In this document: one piece after another, positions 46,081 through 57,460 of the stretch | Layout of the letters: every line of letters begins with the position of its first letter | How positions within the stretch are numbered: position 1 is the first letter of the stretch | Source of the DNA: Chlorops oryzae | Lineage: Eukaryota; Arthropoda; Insecta; Diptera; Chloropidae | Assembly: GCA_020466095.1 (NCBI GenBank) | Contig: CM035807.1 | Span: 112,594,286-112,658,285 of the forward strand | Length of the DNA: 64,000 nt | Direction of reading: 5' to 3' | Position numbers and translations under genes: made by a program | Notes under the pieces: model-generated | What the model saw: only the letters and a program-made list of their open reading frames with translations | Told to the model about the DNA's origin: nothing | Databases searched by the model: none

Positions 46081-48022
46081 TTATTTAGATAAAACTTAAT
46101 TTATTTGACCTATTTGATGCATAAATTATTATTTCCATTATATTTATTTAATTATTTGCAATATTATTTGCGATATTGCATTTTTTGAATTTATGCATAA
46201 TGAAAAGTATGTTATTCCTTTGATTCTTAAAGAAAATTGCAAATATTCGCCATTTCTCATTTGCCATTTTCCATTAAATTTACATCTAATCGATATGTTA
46301 TTCCATTGACTCATTTATTGGCCATTTGTTGCACGAATCGTCTTGTCGCTTCATAAGTTGTCGGTTTCAATTATATCTGCGTACGTTGGTGGTGTCTCTC
46401 AGCCTGCCAACGTCTGGTTTTTTTTTTTTTTTTTTGGCTTTCACTCCTGCCAATATTTCAAGTAATTTCCTGCGAAAGAATGCAAAACGTTAATCAGTTC
46501 ACTGGCAACGCACTTGCCGGAAGGCACGGAAATTCTAAATGCGGAGTAAAAATTCAATTTCTTACAATTCATATTTTTCAATTAACTTGTGCAAATTGAA
46601 ATTTGCGATCGTGATTGAAAATAATTCGGAAAATAATGAATTTTTAAAAAGAAAAAAAAAAATTTTTTTTTTTAATTTCTCTAAGCAAAATTTAAATTCA
46701 ATGGCGTGTTTAAGTGAAATTATTTTTCCTTTTCAAAATATTATCATTATATTCAAATGATTCATAAATAAAAAATAATTCAAAATGTGAAAAAAAAGAA
46801 GCCAAAAAATGGTTATGTTTACCTTCCTCTTAATCTACAATCTACACTCAACAATTTCCCGTTTTCATCCATCTGTGCCAATCCACGCTTGTTAATTCCT
46901 TCACAAATATTTCAAGAGTTTCCAATTTGTAAGCGGACCACAAAATTTAACCTTGTTGCCGCTGGCCGACCGCGAAATGTTTGCCTTTCGATAATCGCCT
47001 CCGAACGACCATAATCAAGAATCGGTAAAGGGCAGCAATTAAATTCGCTCAGCCGTGTGCTAACGCATCCTCACGCACGTACGGACGTGTTTTGGCTGCA
47101 ATCACTTGTTAGCCCAGACTGCAATCGCAAATAATTATAGTTCACATCTACGAAAATGCCATACGCGAGCAAGCCTGAATATTGCGTGAGTGGGAAGGGC
47201 GTATGCAACAGTCGCAAATTGCTATGTAAAGTGCTGGCATTTAAAAAAAATCCCTTCTCCTATTTAAATCAACGAAATAACGAAAGAAAACCAAAAAAAA
47301 ATTGTTCTCCAACTGATTAATTCATTATTTTTTTGTGGTTCAAACAATCAAGGAGAAATAATATTTGAAAGCCTCTTGATGCACTGGAAAAAATTTTCCA
47401 TTTTCAGGATGTTTTTGTCGTCTTCTTTTTTTTTTTTTTTTCTTTTAAAAGGAAACTTCTTTATTTTATGGTATGCCTCTTTCTTGCTTTCTACCATTTA
47501 GTACTTGGAAGGAAAATCAATATGGTAAACGCACAGAACGATTAGAGGGGAGCTCTAAAAGCTTTTAGGGATTTCGCATTCCTTTTTTGCGCTGTGCTGT
47601 GGATTTGAGAGGATCTCAAGCACTTAATTCTAATTTTTAAAAACATTCTTCAGGCGAATTCGGCATGATATGGGGGGGGACCTGTTTTAGTTTGTTTTTT
47701 TTTTTAAATCCATAGATCTACATTTTGGTCACATAAAATCTTCGGTCACTCCACACTGAACCACGTTTTAAATCAGAAAATATATTTTTCTCAATTCGAC
47801 GGTTCAACGAATTTCATTTCATTTCATGTAGAAAAATTAAAAAAAAAAATTAAAAAAATTAAAATAATATTTCTTATAGTGTACTATTATTTATGGTAAA
47901 GGCTCGAATTGAGTTAAACAGTTTAGGCATCTGTCCCATGCTACGGAAAGGGTGTGCAACAAAATATGCTTAAACGGATACTAACGTGGTGCTTATAAGC
48001 GTCCACCCATTTAAGTTGTCCT
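46081..48022. other. Noncoding spacer
   Basis: Contains several homopolymers (16-T run at about 46420, T-run at about 47428). No supported gene. Confidence 0.45.
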
Positions 48023-48032
48023 GACTAATTTT

Positions 48033-48422
48033 TTTTTTTAAATTTATTTTTATTGCCCGCTGTTCATTTTCGCATTCACAAGCCATAATCATGACCAGAG
48101 TTCGGTTTATATATGCATGTTTTTTTTTTTTTGTTTTGTTGGGCTCTTTCCAAAACATGGCATCAAGCCCACTTGGCAATGTTCGGTTTTGTTTGACACC
48201 ATTCGAGCTAAGAACGACCTTGTTGTTCATCCCTCATGCATTCCCCGGGCCGGCACCAACGCCTTTCTGTTCCGTATTTCCCGTGTTTTTCGGCGATAAG
48301 CGTACAACCCGATTAGAACGAGTTAGCATGTCTGATGGCTCTAAAGATTTACTGGCCCCTGGGTCACTGCGGGCGGGCATTACCCCAGAGTGTATACATT
48401 CAATAAACAAAAAAAAAAAAAA
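48033..48422 (+). mobile_element. Retroposed sequence with poly(A) tail and target duplication
   Basis: A 390-bp block more GC-rich than its surroundings ends AATAAAC followed by a run of about 13 A. It is flanked by the direct repeat GACTAATTTT (48023-48032 and 48423-48432). These are hallmarks of LINE-type reverse transcription. I see no Pol III boxes. The open frame through it (ending in Lys from the poly(A)) has no start context or known domain. It may be a SINE of unknown origin, a 5'-truncated LINE tail, or a processed transcript fragment. Confidence 0.65.
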
Positions 48423-48432
48423 GACTAATTTT

Positions 48433-48810
48433 GTCACTCCGCACTCTCAAGCTGGCGTTCCGAAATAATTTGTGTGGGTGCTCTGAAGTTCAATGCGTTC
48501 GGTCGTTCTTCCTTTTTTTTCTTCTCTTTTATGCGCCCCCGGCACTTTTCCTCGGCAGCCCACACAAAAATTGCTTTGCAGTTTAACGCGCTTTACGTCA
48601 CATTAAATTGCCGAAATAATTTTTCTTCAAAATTTTCTTTCGTCTGCTTTTAGGCGTTTCATCACATGCAATGCTCCTCCTGCGAAAAACAAAATCGCTT
48701 CAGGCACAATATTTGTTTAACTTTTCGGTGTCATTTAAGTTGGGAAAAAATTTAAAAAAATAAAAAATAATAAATCGCTCCATTTGCTTTTTGCCGCGAC
48801 CCTCTTCCCC

Positions 48811-48856
<46 letters not shown>

Positions 48857-51609
48857 AGGGAGAGGAAGTGACGTTCTAAATGACCAAAACTTTGAAGTGG
48901 GCCGAATTTTGTGATGAATTGTTTTTGGAAAAATTTTTTTAATTATTTTTTTTAATGTTCGAAGCTTTTTGCTCAATTAAAAATGATTAACGTAGTTGAA
49001 AATAAAAAGGAAAAAAAAATGAATATTTTGCTAAACGAGAAATTTTCCGCGCGACAAATTCTCGAAGCCAAAATGTGATCTCATTAAGTGAAGGACGAAA
49101 AGTGTCCTTTACAGGAAGCCAAAATATAATAAAAGAACAAAATTTCTTTTATATCGAAAAACTTAAGTTTCTCTCTCTCTCTCCGTTAAAGCTACTTAAC
49201 CGAACTGCTTTGCTTAGCATTTTTGGGCACTTGGGAAGAATTCATACAATTATGAGACCTTACCGACCAGAAGAAAAGCCTGGAGCAGCTTAAAGTGTGG
49301 CCTAAGTCTTTAAAAATGAAACCAAATATTTTCTCTCTCACCTTCAATTACGTGTCGCCATAAAATTGTGCAACAACAAATGAGGCAAAATTTAAGTTCC
49401 AAGAAAATTATATTGCCTCAAATAATTAACTTTTTAAGAGAACACATTTAAAGTCAAGGATATAAAGTCTCAAAATGATGTCCTTGTTAACGGAGGGTGG
49501 TGGGAAAATTGAAGGGATAAACTGTTTTCAAGTATAATTCATGGTCGTTTATGTTTTACTGTCGATCCTTCGTTGCGTTTTTTTTTTTGCCCTTCAGATA
49601 TTTTGGGAAAAATGCGACAAAAATTTCACATTTAGGAACCCTTAAAACATTTTGTATGGAATGTCAAAACAGGATGTGTGATGATTTCGAGACATTTTGC
49701 TATATAAAGAACAATTTTAATGAAGAATTTTATATGCGATGATGGTTATCGAAATGATTTTTAAATGGTTCGAAGGATTCTCAACTCTTGTGAACAATTA
49801 AAACTTCGTCCTTTCTCTTCTTTTCAATCGTGAAGCTGGATGAAATTTTATCAGACGAAAAACATGTCCTTGAAAAGTTTATTTTCGTTTTTAACAAAAT
49901 AAAATATATTTTCCTGCAAAATAAGCTGATTCTCCGGCATCATCAACAAATAGCCTCGGGTGCTCTCAGAAAATCTTTTGTATTATTTTCTTTTATTTGT
50001 TTTGGCTTTTTTTGCTATTTTTTGTTATTTTTTGTTATTTTTTTGTTATTTTTTGTTATTTTTTGTTATTTTTTTGTTAGGCGGAAAAACAGGAAAGAAA
50101 GAAAAGATATGTGAAAATCTGGAGTGCCTTCAAGACTTGAGAAAACTTTGAGAAGCCAGAAATGTGATGATAACGTCAGAAATAATACGAGTGAATTGTT
50201 CTTTTCCAAAGGACATGACTGTCAATGTTTGAACCTTTAAATGAGAACGGCTATTGAACTCAGAATTTAAGAAAAAACGTTTTTTTTTTTCATGGTCTGA
50301 AATTTAAAGCGATCCTAAAGCCTTTTTCATATCCTTCTGTAAAAGAGAAGGACTTCATCAAGTTTAATTATTTCATAAAATATTCAAAATGAAATCAAAA
50401 TTTTACAGCAAAATTCTTAAAACTTTGCACCTTTTTCGATTAGGGAAAGTTTCGCCTTTGACTGAATTTCGGAAAATTCTTCCGGCTCAGATAGTTTTCA
50501 TTTTTGTTTTTTATTTTTGATTTTACTTAAATATAAACAAACTTTATTGGCTCAGATAGAAAAGCTAAACTGTTGACTGGCTGAATTGTTTCTTTTGAAA
50601 GGGTTTCGGGTAGCAAAATATTCTCTCTAAGCATTCTCAAAACTTAAATTATTCATGAGGGCTTCTCAGACTTGATTGTTTATTTTATTTATTTATTTTT
50701 TTACATTTTTTTTATATTTATTTTGTTCCGAAAAGTTCGCAGCCTAAGCGAATAAAACTTTGAAAATCTAAAAATAATCCGAACTTGATAAGCTTAGCTA
50801 GAAAAGAGCTTAACTTTGAAAGAGAATACGCTTAAATATTCTTAAAAATATCTTGTAATCCTTAAAATTTCAAATCCAAGAAAATTAGAGACGGCTTCAT
50901 CTTCTCGTTTTCACTGCAACGCACGGCGTTGAATCACGAATGTACATGAAAAGATTAAAGCTTTTATTTTCGCATAATTAACTTTAATTTCCGGTGTGTG
51001 CATTTCGTCGATTGTGTTTAAAAAAAAGGAAAAAGGACTAAAATCTGTTTATGTCGTTCCATAATGCTTGTCAAAACCAAATATTTCTGGTCCAGAGGCG
51101 AGAATATTTTTGTGGTTTTGGTGTTGTGTTTTTGATCGGAAGCTAGAGAGAGAGAGAGAGAGCAATTATATCATTTCAAACTAATTATTTTCAACTCACA
51201 TTACCTACATATGTATGTATATAAGTAGGTACACAGAAAAGCTGGCAACGAAAAATTCCAATTAATGGCGTTTGTTAAACTCAATTTATCGGTTTTTTAA
51301 TTGTCCTAATTAAAAATTTCAAACAAATCACGAAATACGGAAAAAATTAAATTTTAAACAAAAATTTGGTTGATTATTTTTTTGTATTAAATACCAGAAG
51401 TATTAACCCTCTTATTTCTGGCTCCGTTTCTAGACGGACTGGTTTCGAACAAATTACCAAAAAAAAAAAAATTCCTAATTATTTCAGATTCATGTTTTTC
51501 TACCCGAAGTTAGTTAGTCTTATCTGAACTTTTCAGTGAAAGAAAAAATTGTGGCATTAGAGGGTTAAAACTTAACAAAACATTTGTTTGAAATTTTTGA
51601 GAGTGCATA
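48433..51609. other. Noncoding spacer with microsatellites
   Basis: (AG)n at 48813-48853. A 12-bp TTTTTTGTTATT repeat at about 50009-50080. (GA)n at 51146-51162. No supported exon. Confidence 0.5.
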
Positions 51610-52353
51610 CAGCCGAACTTCCTTGTAATGAAGTCGCACGGGAACAGAAAATAAAGCCCAAAAATCCAACATTGCGAGAGCCCGATGCGAGAGCGCGAGA
51701 CGAGACGCACACAAATTTCAATACATTCAATCGTATGGCTCAAGCTCCAATTTATCGCACTGCGAGACCTCGTAGCGAGAAAATTTTGAAAAATTGAATA
51801 TTTCTCGTTGCGAGGCAATTTTGACAGGTTAATGATGTAGCTATTTTTTGAGTACTCGCTATTGGGTGGGTACTGGTTTAAACTAATAACACAAAAACTG
51901 TTCACTGTTCCGTGAAAAAAAGCTTTTAAAATATTTCGTGAGCTTTGGTTCATTTTGAAAATTTTTTGAAAATTTTTGAAAACTGTGAATTAAAATATAA
52001 TATAAACTCAAGTGATAGGATATAATTTTTATGAGTACTCGGTACTCCATAGATTGATATTCGGTTCAAATATTGCATTACTAGAAGCGAAATTATGCTA
52101 TCATCTGCGTTACGCAAAACTCTCATTGGAGATTGAAATGCGTCACGCAAAACATTTTCGTGACGTCGCGCACTCTCGCATCGGTCTCTCGCAATATTGG
52201 ATTTTGGGCTTTACTTCATTATATAGAAATTTCATTTTACAGAAATTATTAACACGTACACTGAAAGTGGAACGAAAAAGCTGTGCGTTTGAAATTTTTT
52301 TATAGTAGGGAGAACTTCATTGTACAGACGTTCACTATACGAAAGTTCGACTG
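51610..52353. mobile_element. pogo-like TA-flanked element with GCGAG words (744 bp)
   Basis: Left CAGCCGAACTTCCTTGTAAT; right, on the minus strand, CAGTCGAACTTTCGTATAGT. Flanked by TA on both sides. Interior arms are inverted copies: AAAGCCCAAAAATCCAACAT and TGCGAGAG on the left match CTCTCGCAATATTGGATTTTGGG on the right. Both are rich in GCGAGA words. It lies about 0.5 kb upstream of the TATA box of the + strand gene. Confidence 0.6.
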
Positions 52354-52873
52354 TATAAATATTTTTCTAAAATTCTCATTAGCTTTATGCGGACTTACAT
52401 ACAAGAAGAGACAAAATAATTAAAAATTAGCTCAAATATGTTTATGATGTTATAATGTATAATTATCTTCCGTAAACTGACTTTGCAGGATCAAATTTTT
52501 TTTATGGAACATGTAGATGAGGCATTTTTTCCTTTTTTATTTATTTAAAATAATTGGTTGATTTTTATTAATACCTTTGGTTGTTGATATTACAAATCGT
52601 TTGTTTAAATATTTCATTGAGTGTTAATACTTCGAGTTGTTGTCCCAATTAAACGATTTTTTAATATAACAAAAAGTGTGATAGGCTGAGTTTTAACAAC
52701 GAATTTGTTATATTGATTAAAAAAAATTGTTTGTATTTACGCCAAAAAAAATCTTTCTGTGTACATAGTGACACATTAATTGAATTTCGAAATATGTATA
52801 GAAAATGTGACGCGTCAATTTCCCGCAGTCAATGCGCAATGATGATTAAATAATCCTTCACGAAGCGACACAG
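52354..52873. other. Presumed upstream region of the + strand gene
   Basis: AT-rich, with no recognisable element. It lies between the pogo-like element and the TATA box. Confidence 0.4.
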
Positions 52874-52880
52874 TATAAAA
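52874..52880 (+). promoter_or_regulatory. Candidate TATA box of the gene at 52977
   Basis: TATAAAA stands 103 bp upstream of the start codon. An initiator-like TTCAAATG lies about 30 bp downstream (52910-52917). A minimal upstream frame, ATG AAA ACA TAA, is at 52915-52926 and could damp translation if it lies inside the transcript. No transcript data are available to confirm the start. Confidence 0.4.
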
Positions 52881-52976
52881 AAATACAAAAACCGAACAGG
52901 AAAACAATTTTCAAATGAAAACATAAAACACTTTGCTTACTTCCTGTCAAAAATTTGTTAAAAGCTGACAGCAAAT

Positions 52977-53403
52977 ATGTCCCAGGATCCCCGAACCCGA
53001 CTTATTTCCCCGCCGTACTTTCGCCGTACACCGACCGTCGTCCCCGGAAAGGTGACAGCCGTTCATACTCCGATCCTGACATCACCGACGACGACGGCGG
53101 TCGGCGGCACAACGGTAATGACAGGCGCTGCAACCACAGTGGTCAAACAACAGCTCGTAACATCAACAATAACAACAACTGGATCTGGAACCAAAACAAC
53201 CGTCAAACGTATCCCCCATGCGAGTATTGGTGGCAGCGGCAGCCACGATGAGTGTTCATCGTGTTCGACTTCATCGTGCCCGGATTCACCCATACGACGT
53301 GTTTCGTCCAGCTTCAAGAACTCAGCAATGGGCTTCGCATCACGATTTTTCAATAAATGCAAAGCAGCCACCCTCACCGTGGACGGTGCAACATACACAA
53401 TAG
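52977..53403 (+). CDS. 5' coding exon of an unidentified protein-coding gene
   Basis: The frame starts at ATG 52977 (A at -3, AAATATGTCC) and runs 142 codons plus one base to a perfect donor AG|GTGAGT at 53403/53404. Beyond that the frame reads on into intron-like sequence. The exon is clearly more GC-rich than its surroundings. The N-terminal half is Thr/Ser/Pro/Val-rich and probably disordered (residues about 15-75, with runs of Thr). Residues about 92-102 are Ser/Cys-rich (DECSSCSTSSC). SPIRRVSSSFKNSAMGF (104-120) has a basophilic kinase-type site RRVS. The segment FFNKCKAATLTVDGATYTI (124-142) looks like the start of an ordered region. No signal peptide or membrane span. I do not recognise the gene. 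The next exon is not visible, so the intron may run past the window end. Confidence 0.75.
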
Positions 53404-54767
53404 GTGAGTCAAACGCCAGCCATTACTTATCATCCTCCTCTATTCGTCTGCTCCTCTTCACAATTCGCATGCATGTTCATGATGTTTTGCCTGCCTGCGT
53501 CCTTGCTATTGTGATGATGAGAAATTATATATTTATGTCGAACATTTCCATTTCCGACGGGGCCAACGAGAAGAGCCTACTTTATGATATTCCTGCCAAT
53601 AGTTAACTGGCTATGATCGCATATATATGGAGGACTATTTGACGACATTTCCATCGGCAAATTGTCAATGTCCTTCCGCACAAATTGCACTGTGACAGCA
53701 CAGCCAATCTAGTTGTGAGTATACCAAGCGAAAGAAAAATTAATAAAAATCTATATGACAATAATATTGAGAAAGGTAAAAAAGAAAGGAAAAGAAGGAG
53801 AAAAGAAAAACACACACACACACGTTCAAGGTGAAGAAAACATGAAAATTCATCTAATGAAAATCGAAAAGGAAAACACAAATGTATTGAAAAAGGAGCA
53901 CACACAAAAAGACAAACCAAAGGCATTTTAAATCCAAAAGAAAAGGAGAGAGAAGAAACAATCTACAAAGGAAAATTATATCAAAAATTTTCCCTTTCCC
54001 CCTAACCAAGTACCCACTTAACGTGGAATGGCTTATTATGATTATTATGATTTTTTTTTTTTTTTTATGACAACCCCACGGTCGAAGGTTAAGAAAATAA
54101 AATTTCTCATATGGCCTCTCATGTTGACATTGGCCTAGGTTTATAAATATCGCACGCTCCACCGAGACGAACGGACAGACGGACGGGACGGGACGATGTG
54201 GGTCATACATACAATTCTATTTGATTATTTTTTATTGAGATTCTGCTTTCAATATTCGATTTTTTTCCTCCTTTGAAGAGCTTAAAAAGTTTACTGCTCG
54301 TTCGCTTGAGCGTTTCACGATTCATGAATCATGATTATGAGAGTGTTTAAGAATTTATTGCCTCAAGGAAAATGTGAGCTTCAAAAATCAAGCTTGCACC
54401 ATCGTAGTGATGACGATGATGATGATGATGAAAAGGAATAAAACGAAACAACAACAACAAATAAAAAAATAGATAAATTTAAGAATATCATTTAATCTTA
54501 ATAACAAGAATTTTTATAGAAATTTGTTTTCTTTTTTCACTGACGATAAAATTCCACAAATTAATTTAATTAGCATAATTAATTTGCTGCTTTCATCGAA
54601 ATTCTAAAATGTCAAAGTAATGTAATTAGAAGAATCTATGTACGTCATGAGAGGCCCGGACACTTTCAACATGGAAGGGAGAGGTCCACACCCGGTAATG
54701 AATGCTCTCAAAGTTATTTATTTATTATTTTTTTAAAATATTTTTTCGAAGATGATCACTACATTTA
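53404..54767 (+). other. Start of the intron after the 52977 exon
   Basis: Begins with GTGAGT. Contains (CA)n at 53811-53823, T-run at 54050-54066 and a GAT repeat at 54413-54430. No matching acceptor with a continuing protein frame was recognised. Confidence 0.5.
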
Positions 54768-55037
54768 CTAATTGCGTTTGTGTGCGTGCACATTACACAG
54801 CGAGAAACAGTTGTGGATGTTTTCATACAAAATTGCATAAATTTTTCTTAGAGCCGAAAAATTTTGTTCTTTAGAAGTGGGTATGTCCTTGGATCTATGT
54901 ATATGTCGCAAAAACTCGACACCTCGTCCAAGAGGTAGAGATGGGTCATTTTGCAGCTTTTTCAGCTCATCTTGAGCTCTTTTATTTTGAAAATTTACAG
55001 TGCAGAGCAGAGAATTATTGTACAAATCAATGATGCG
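54768..55037 (-). CDS. Candidate coding exon, minus strand, 89 codons, gene unknown
   Basis: Reading the minus strand, AT-rich sequence ends in AAATTCAG, a usable 3' splice site at 55038. The frame then reads RIIDLYNNSLLCTVNFQNKR, followed by a charged helical stretch (AQDELKKLQNDPSL, then LGRGVEFLRHIHRSKDIP) to TAG at 54768-54770. Composition and hydrophobic spacing look like a folded protein, unlike the other frames nearby. There is no ATG at the start, so it would be an internal or last exon. No polypyrimidine tract, which weakens the acceptor. It lies within the presumed intron of the + strand gene, on the opposite strand. Family not recognised; a captured fragment or pseudogene is possible. 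Confidence 0.4.
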   Translation of the reverse strand, partial: RIIDLYNNSLLCTVNFQNKRAQDELKKLQNDPSLPLGRGVEFLRHIHRSKDIPTSKEQNFSALRKIYAILYENIHNCFSLCNVHAHKRN

Positions 55038-55636
55038 CTGAATTTATATATATTATATAATAAAAATAACTGAATGTTAAGAACAACGACAAAAAAATTC
55101 CTGAAGTATAAAAAATTCATTTTCTTCGAAGTGTATCAAGGGTTAAAAAAATTTACGTTCTTATCTAGCTTCATCGGACGCAGCTCCGTTTCGCTTGACA
55201 TTTTCCACTCAAATGAACGAATTTTTGGCTCTCAGCTTTGCTTCTCATTTGAGAGAAATTTCGTGCACATACGAGTGCTTACGCTCTTTTTGCTTCTAGC
55301 TTGCTTCCGTGGCCGGCACTGAAGATGATGCATAGCAACCGAGTTGGCTTATCAATGGGCAATTTTTATGGAAATTTTGAACTTCTTAAAGATATTTAGA
55401 AGAGCAGTTCATCGCATTGATTTATGATTTGAAAGGACATGGACCACTGTTGCCAGTTTAGCGGTATCCTTCGTTTAAATTAAGAGAAAATTCTGATCTT
55501 TGGGGAAGCCTTAGGAGAGTAAAATCTTTAGGGAAGTTTCAAAGGGACATTAGGTTCGTTTTTAAGAGATTTCGAAATAGAATTTAAAGAATTTTCGGGC
55601 CGATTTTGAGGTATATGGGCTTTTCCAGAAGAATTA
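55038..55636. other. Noncoding spacer
   Basis: If the minus-strand exon is real, its upstream exon should lie to the right. None was recognised here. Confidence 0.35.
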
Positions 55637-56159
55637 AGTGCCATTTCCAATTATGCGTCAGCTGCGTTGCGCATTTGACGCAAATATTCAACACATGCAA
55701 GCATATGGGAGCAGTACAAATCAATTCCGTGCGTGCGGACGCAGCGTCAAATTTCCGAAAAGTTGAATATTTCACGCAGCGTGAAATTGTGACATTTGCG
55801 TATAACAGTTGATAAAATGATTATAACAGTGTTGTGGAAACTATTTAGAACCTATTTTTCATTGAAATATGAATAATATGTTCTTATATCTCTTTGTTTT
55901 CATTTATAAGTCATATTTGAGCAATTAATGTTATTATTCTATCGTACAAAATCATTGTTTGGTTTATATTTTTTCAATCGTCAAATACAACCCTGAATAA
56001 AAAATGTAGTGAGTCGAGTACTTTTGACAATTGTGCTTCACTAAGAAATCTCAAGGCAACCCATATGTTCACACAAACACACAGGTGGAAATTGCATTTT
56101 TCACGCATTTGACGCAGCGTCATGCGCCTTGCGTGTGACGCATAATTGCAAATCGCACT
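55637..56159. mobile_element. MITE M3, TTA target duplication, TGACGCA words
   Basis: Inverted ends AGTGCCATTTCCAATTATGC and AGTGCGATTTGCAATTATGC (minus), both followed by GTCA. Flanks are TTA (55634-55636, 56160-56162). The arms repeat TGACGCA or its complement, including TTTGACGCAGCGTCA and GGACGCAGCGTCAAA. 523 bp, noncoding. Same design as M1 and M2. Confidence 0.75.
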
Positions 56160-56834
56160 TTAAACTTTTTGTCACGTCCGAATATTTCCGATTGCCTTTC
56201 TGATCTGCATAGAAAATTTTGATAACTATTTAAGTCCGCAAGAGCTGCACGAAAGTAATCAGAAACAAAATAACTATTTACAGCATTCTTCAATTCGGGA
56301 CTTCAAATTATTAACGTAACTGTCACGTCCGTTTGGAAATTCCCATAACTATAACCCCTAAAAACGACCAACATTAGCATGGATAAGAAATTTGTTGCGA
56401 TATTCATCAATTGCACCATCCGCAGTTGCTTTTACTCCGACTCTGACAAAGTAGTTTGGTAATTCCGGAAATAACTTTTGTGTGAGCGCTTTTGAAATGG
56501 GATTATTTATGACTTATACTTATTTCCTGAATACGAAGACGACAAAATTGAAATATTAAACCGCCATTGTTGCAGCTATTTCTGATGATATTGTGATTGA
56601 ATTTTACATTTCAGTCCTCTGAGAAATAGGCCTTGAAATTTGCGACGACGTTTCTAGTTGGCCTTAGTTTTTTTTTTTTATTATTATTTGGCCCGTAAAA
56701 TTTCTAACACTAAAAAGAAAAAGGCCAAACAATAAGATCTATTTAAGTACCATGATTTTCTGTGGAGCCCATTTTTTCATAGTTGGGTCTGCCTTAAAGG
56801 GTCTGGCGGGTTAAGCAAAGGCATGCGGAATCAT
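56160..56834. other. Noncoding spacer with TGTCACGTCCG repeats
   Basis: TGTCACGTCCG occurs at about 56170 and 56320, related to 38490-38660. A GCATTCTTCAATTCGGGACT stretch (56282) resembles 38875-38895. No gene. Confidence 0.4.
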
Positions 56835-57145
56835 GAAAGGAATTTTAAAATTTTGTTGATTTTTCGATAGGTGCCATCTAAAAACACTGTGGAGACCACT
56901 TTTAAGATTTTTATTTTGAACAATCCTTGAAATATCCTTGAAAATCCTCTTTTACTAAGCCTTTTTTCAAAATTTGATATCTCAACAACCAATTAAGATA
57001 GAGAGACGATCTAAGCAGATTCTGTTAGATAATATAACAGAGAAGCTAAAAATTTTTTTTAAATTTTTACACTGAGAAAAATTTTTTCAAAAAACTAAAA
57101 AGAAAATTTTGAATATTTTTTTCAGTGTATTCCCAGTTTCCCGCT
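56835..57145 (-). repeat. Dispersed repeat R2, copy 2
   Basis: Inverted relative to 26180-26490, with the same mini-element CACTGA...TCAGTG flanked by TA at about 57069-57131. Confidence 0.7.
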
Positions 57146-57282
57146 ACTCTATAATTTGCTTTTAGAAACACCCCTTAGTATTTACTATCATTTAAAAGAA
57201 AAAAATTTTTCAATCAGATGGCGCAGCCATCCGAAATCCTATACAAAAGGCATCACTCATACGAAATGAAAATCCGATGATT

Positions 57283-57460
57283 GGTTCATATTTTAATTGG
57301 GTTTCAAGAAAAAGTGAGACGACTTTTTTCGCCAGAAAATATGCCACAAATTTTTTGATTTCTGTCTTTAAGTGATATTTATATAAAAAAAAAGTGTGGC
57401 ATATTTTCCGGCGAAAAAAGTCATCTCATATTTTCTATAAACCCAATTAAAATACGAACA
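57283..57460. repeat. Foldback of the R3 hairpin family
   Basis: Arms of about 70 bp (57283-57353, 57390-57460) are inverted copies: TTAATTGGGTTTCAAGAAAA and TTTTCTATAAACCCAATTAA, and CGCCAGAAAATATGCCACA against TGTGGCATATTTTCCGGCG. The right arm with its 3' flank is also at 10984-11145. Confidence 0.8.

Noticed and set aside
48091..48468. 125-codon frame as a secreted protein
   Set aside because: The hydrophobic start comes from a T-run, the frame runs through poly(A) (Lys run), and it crosses the end of a retroposed insert.
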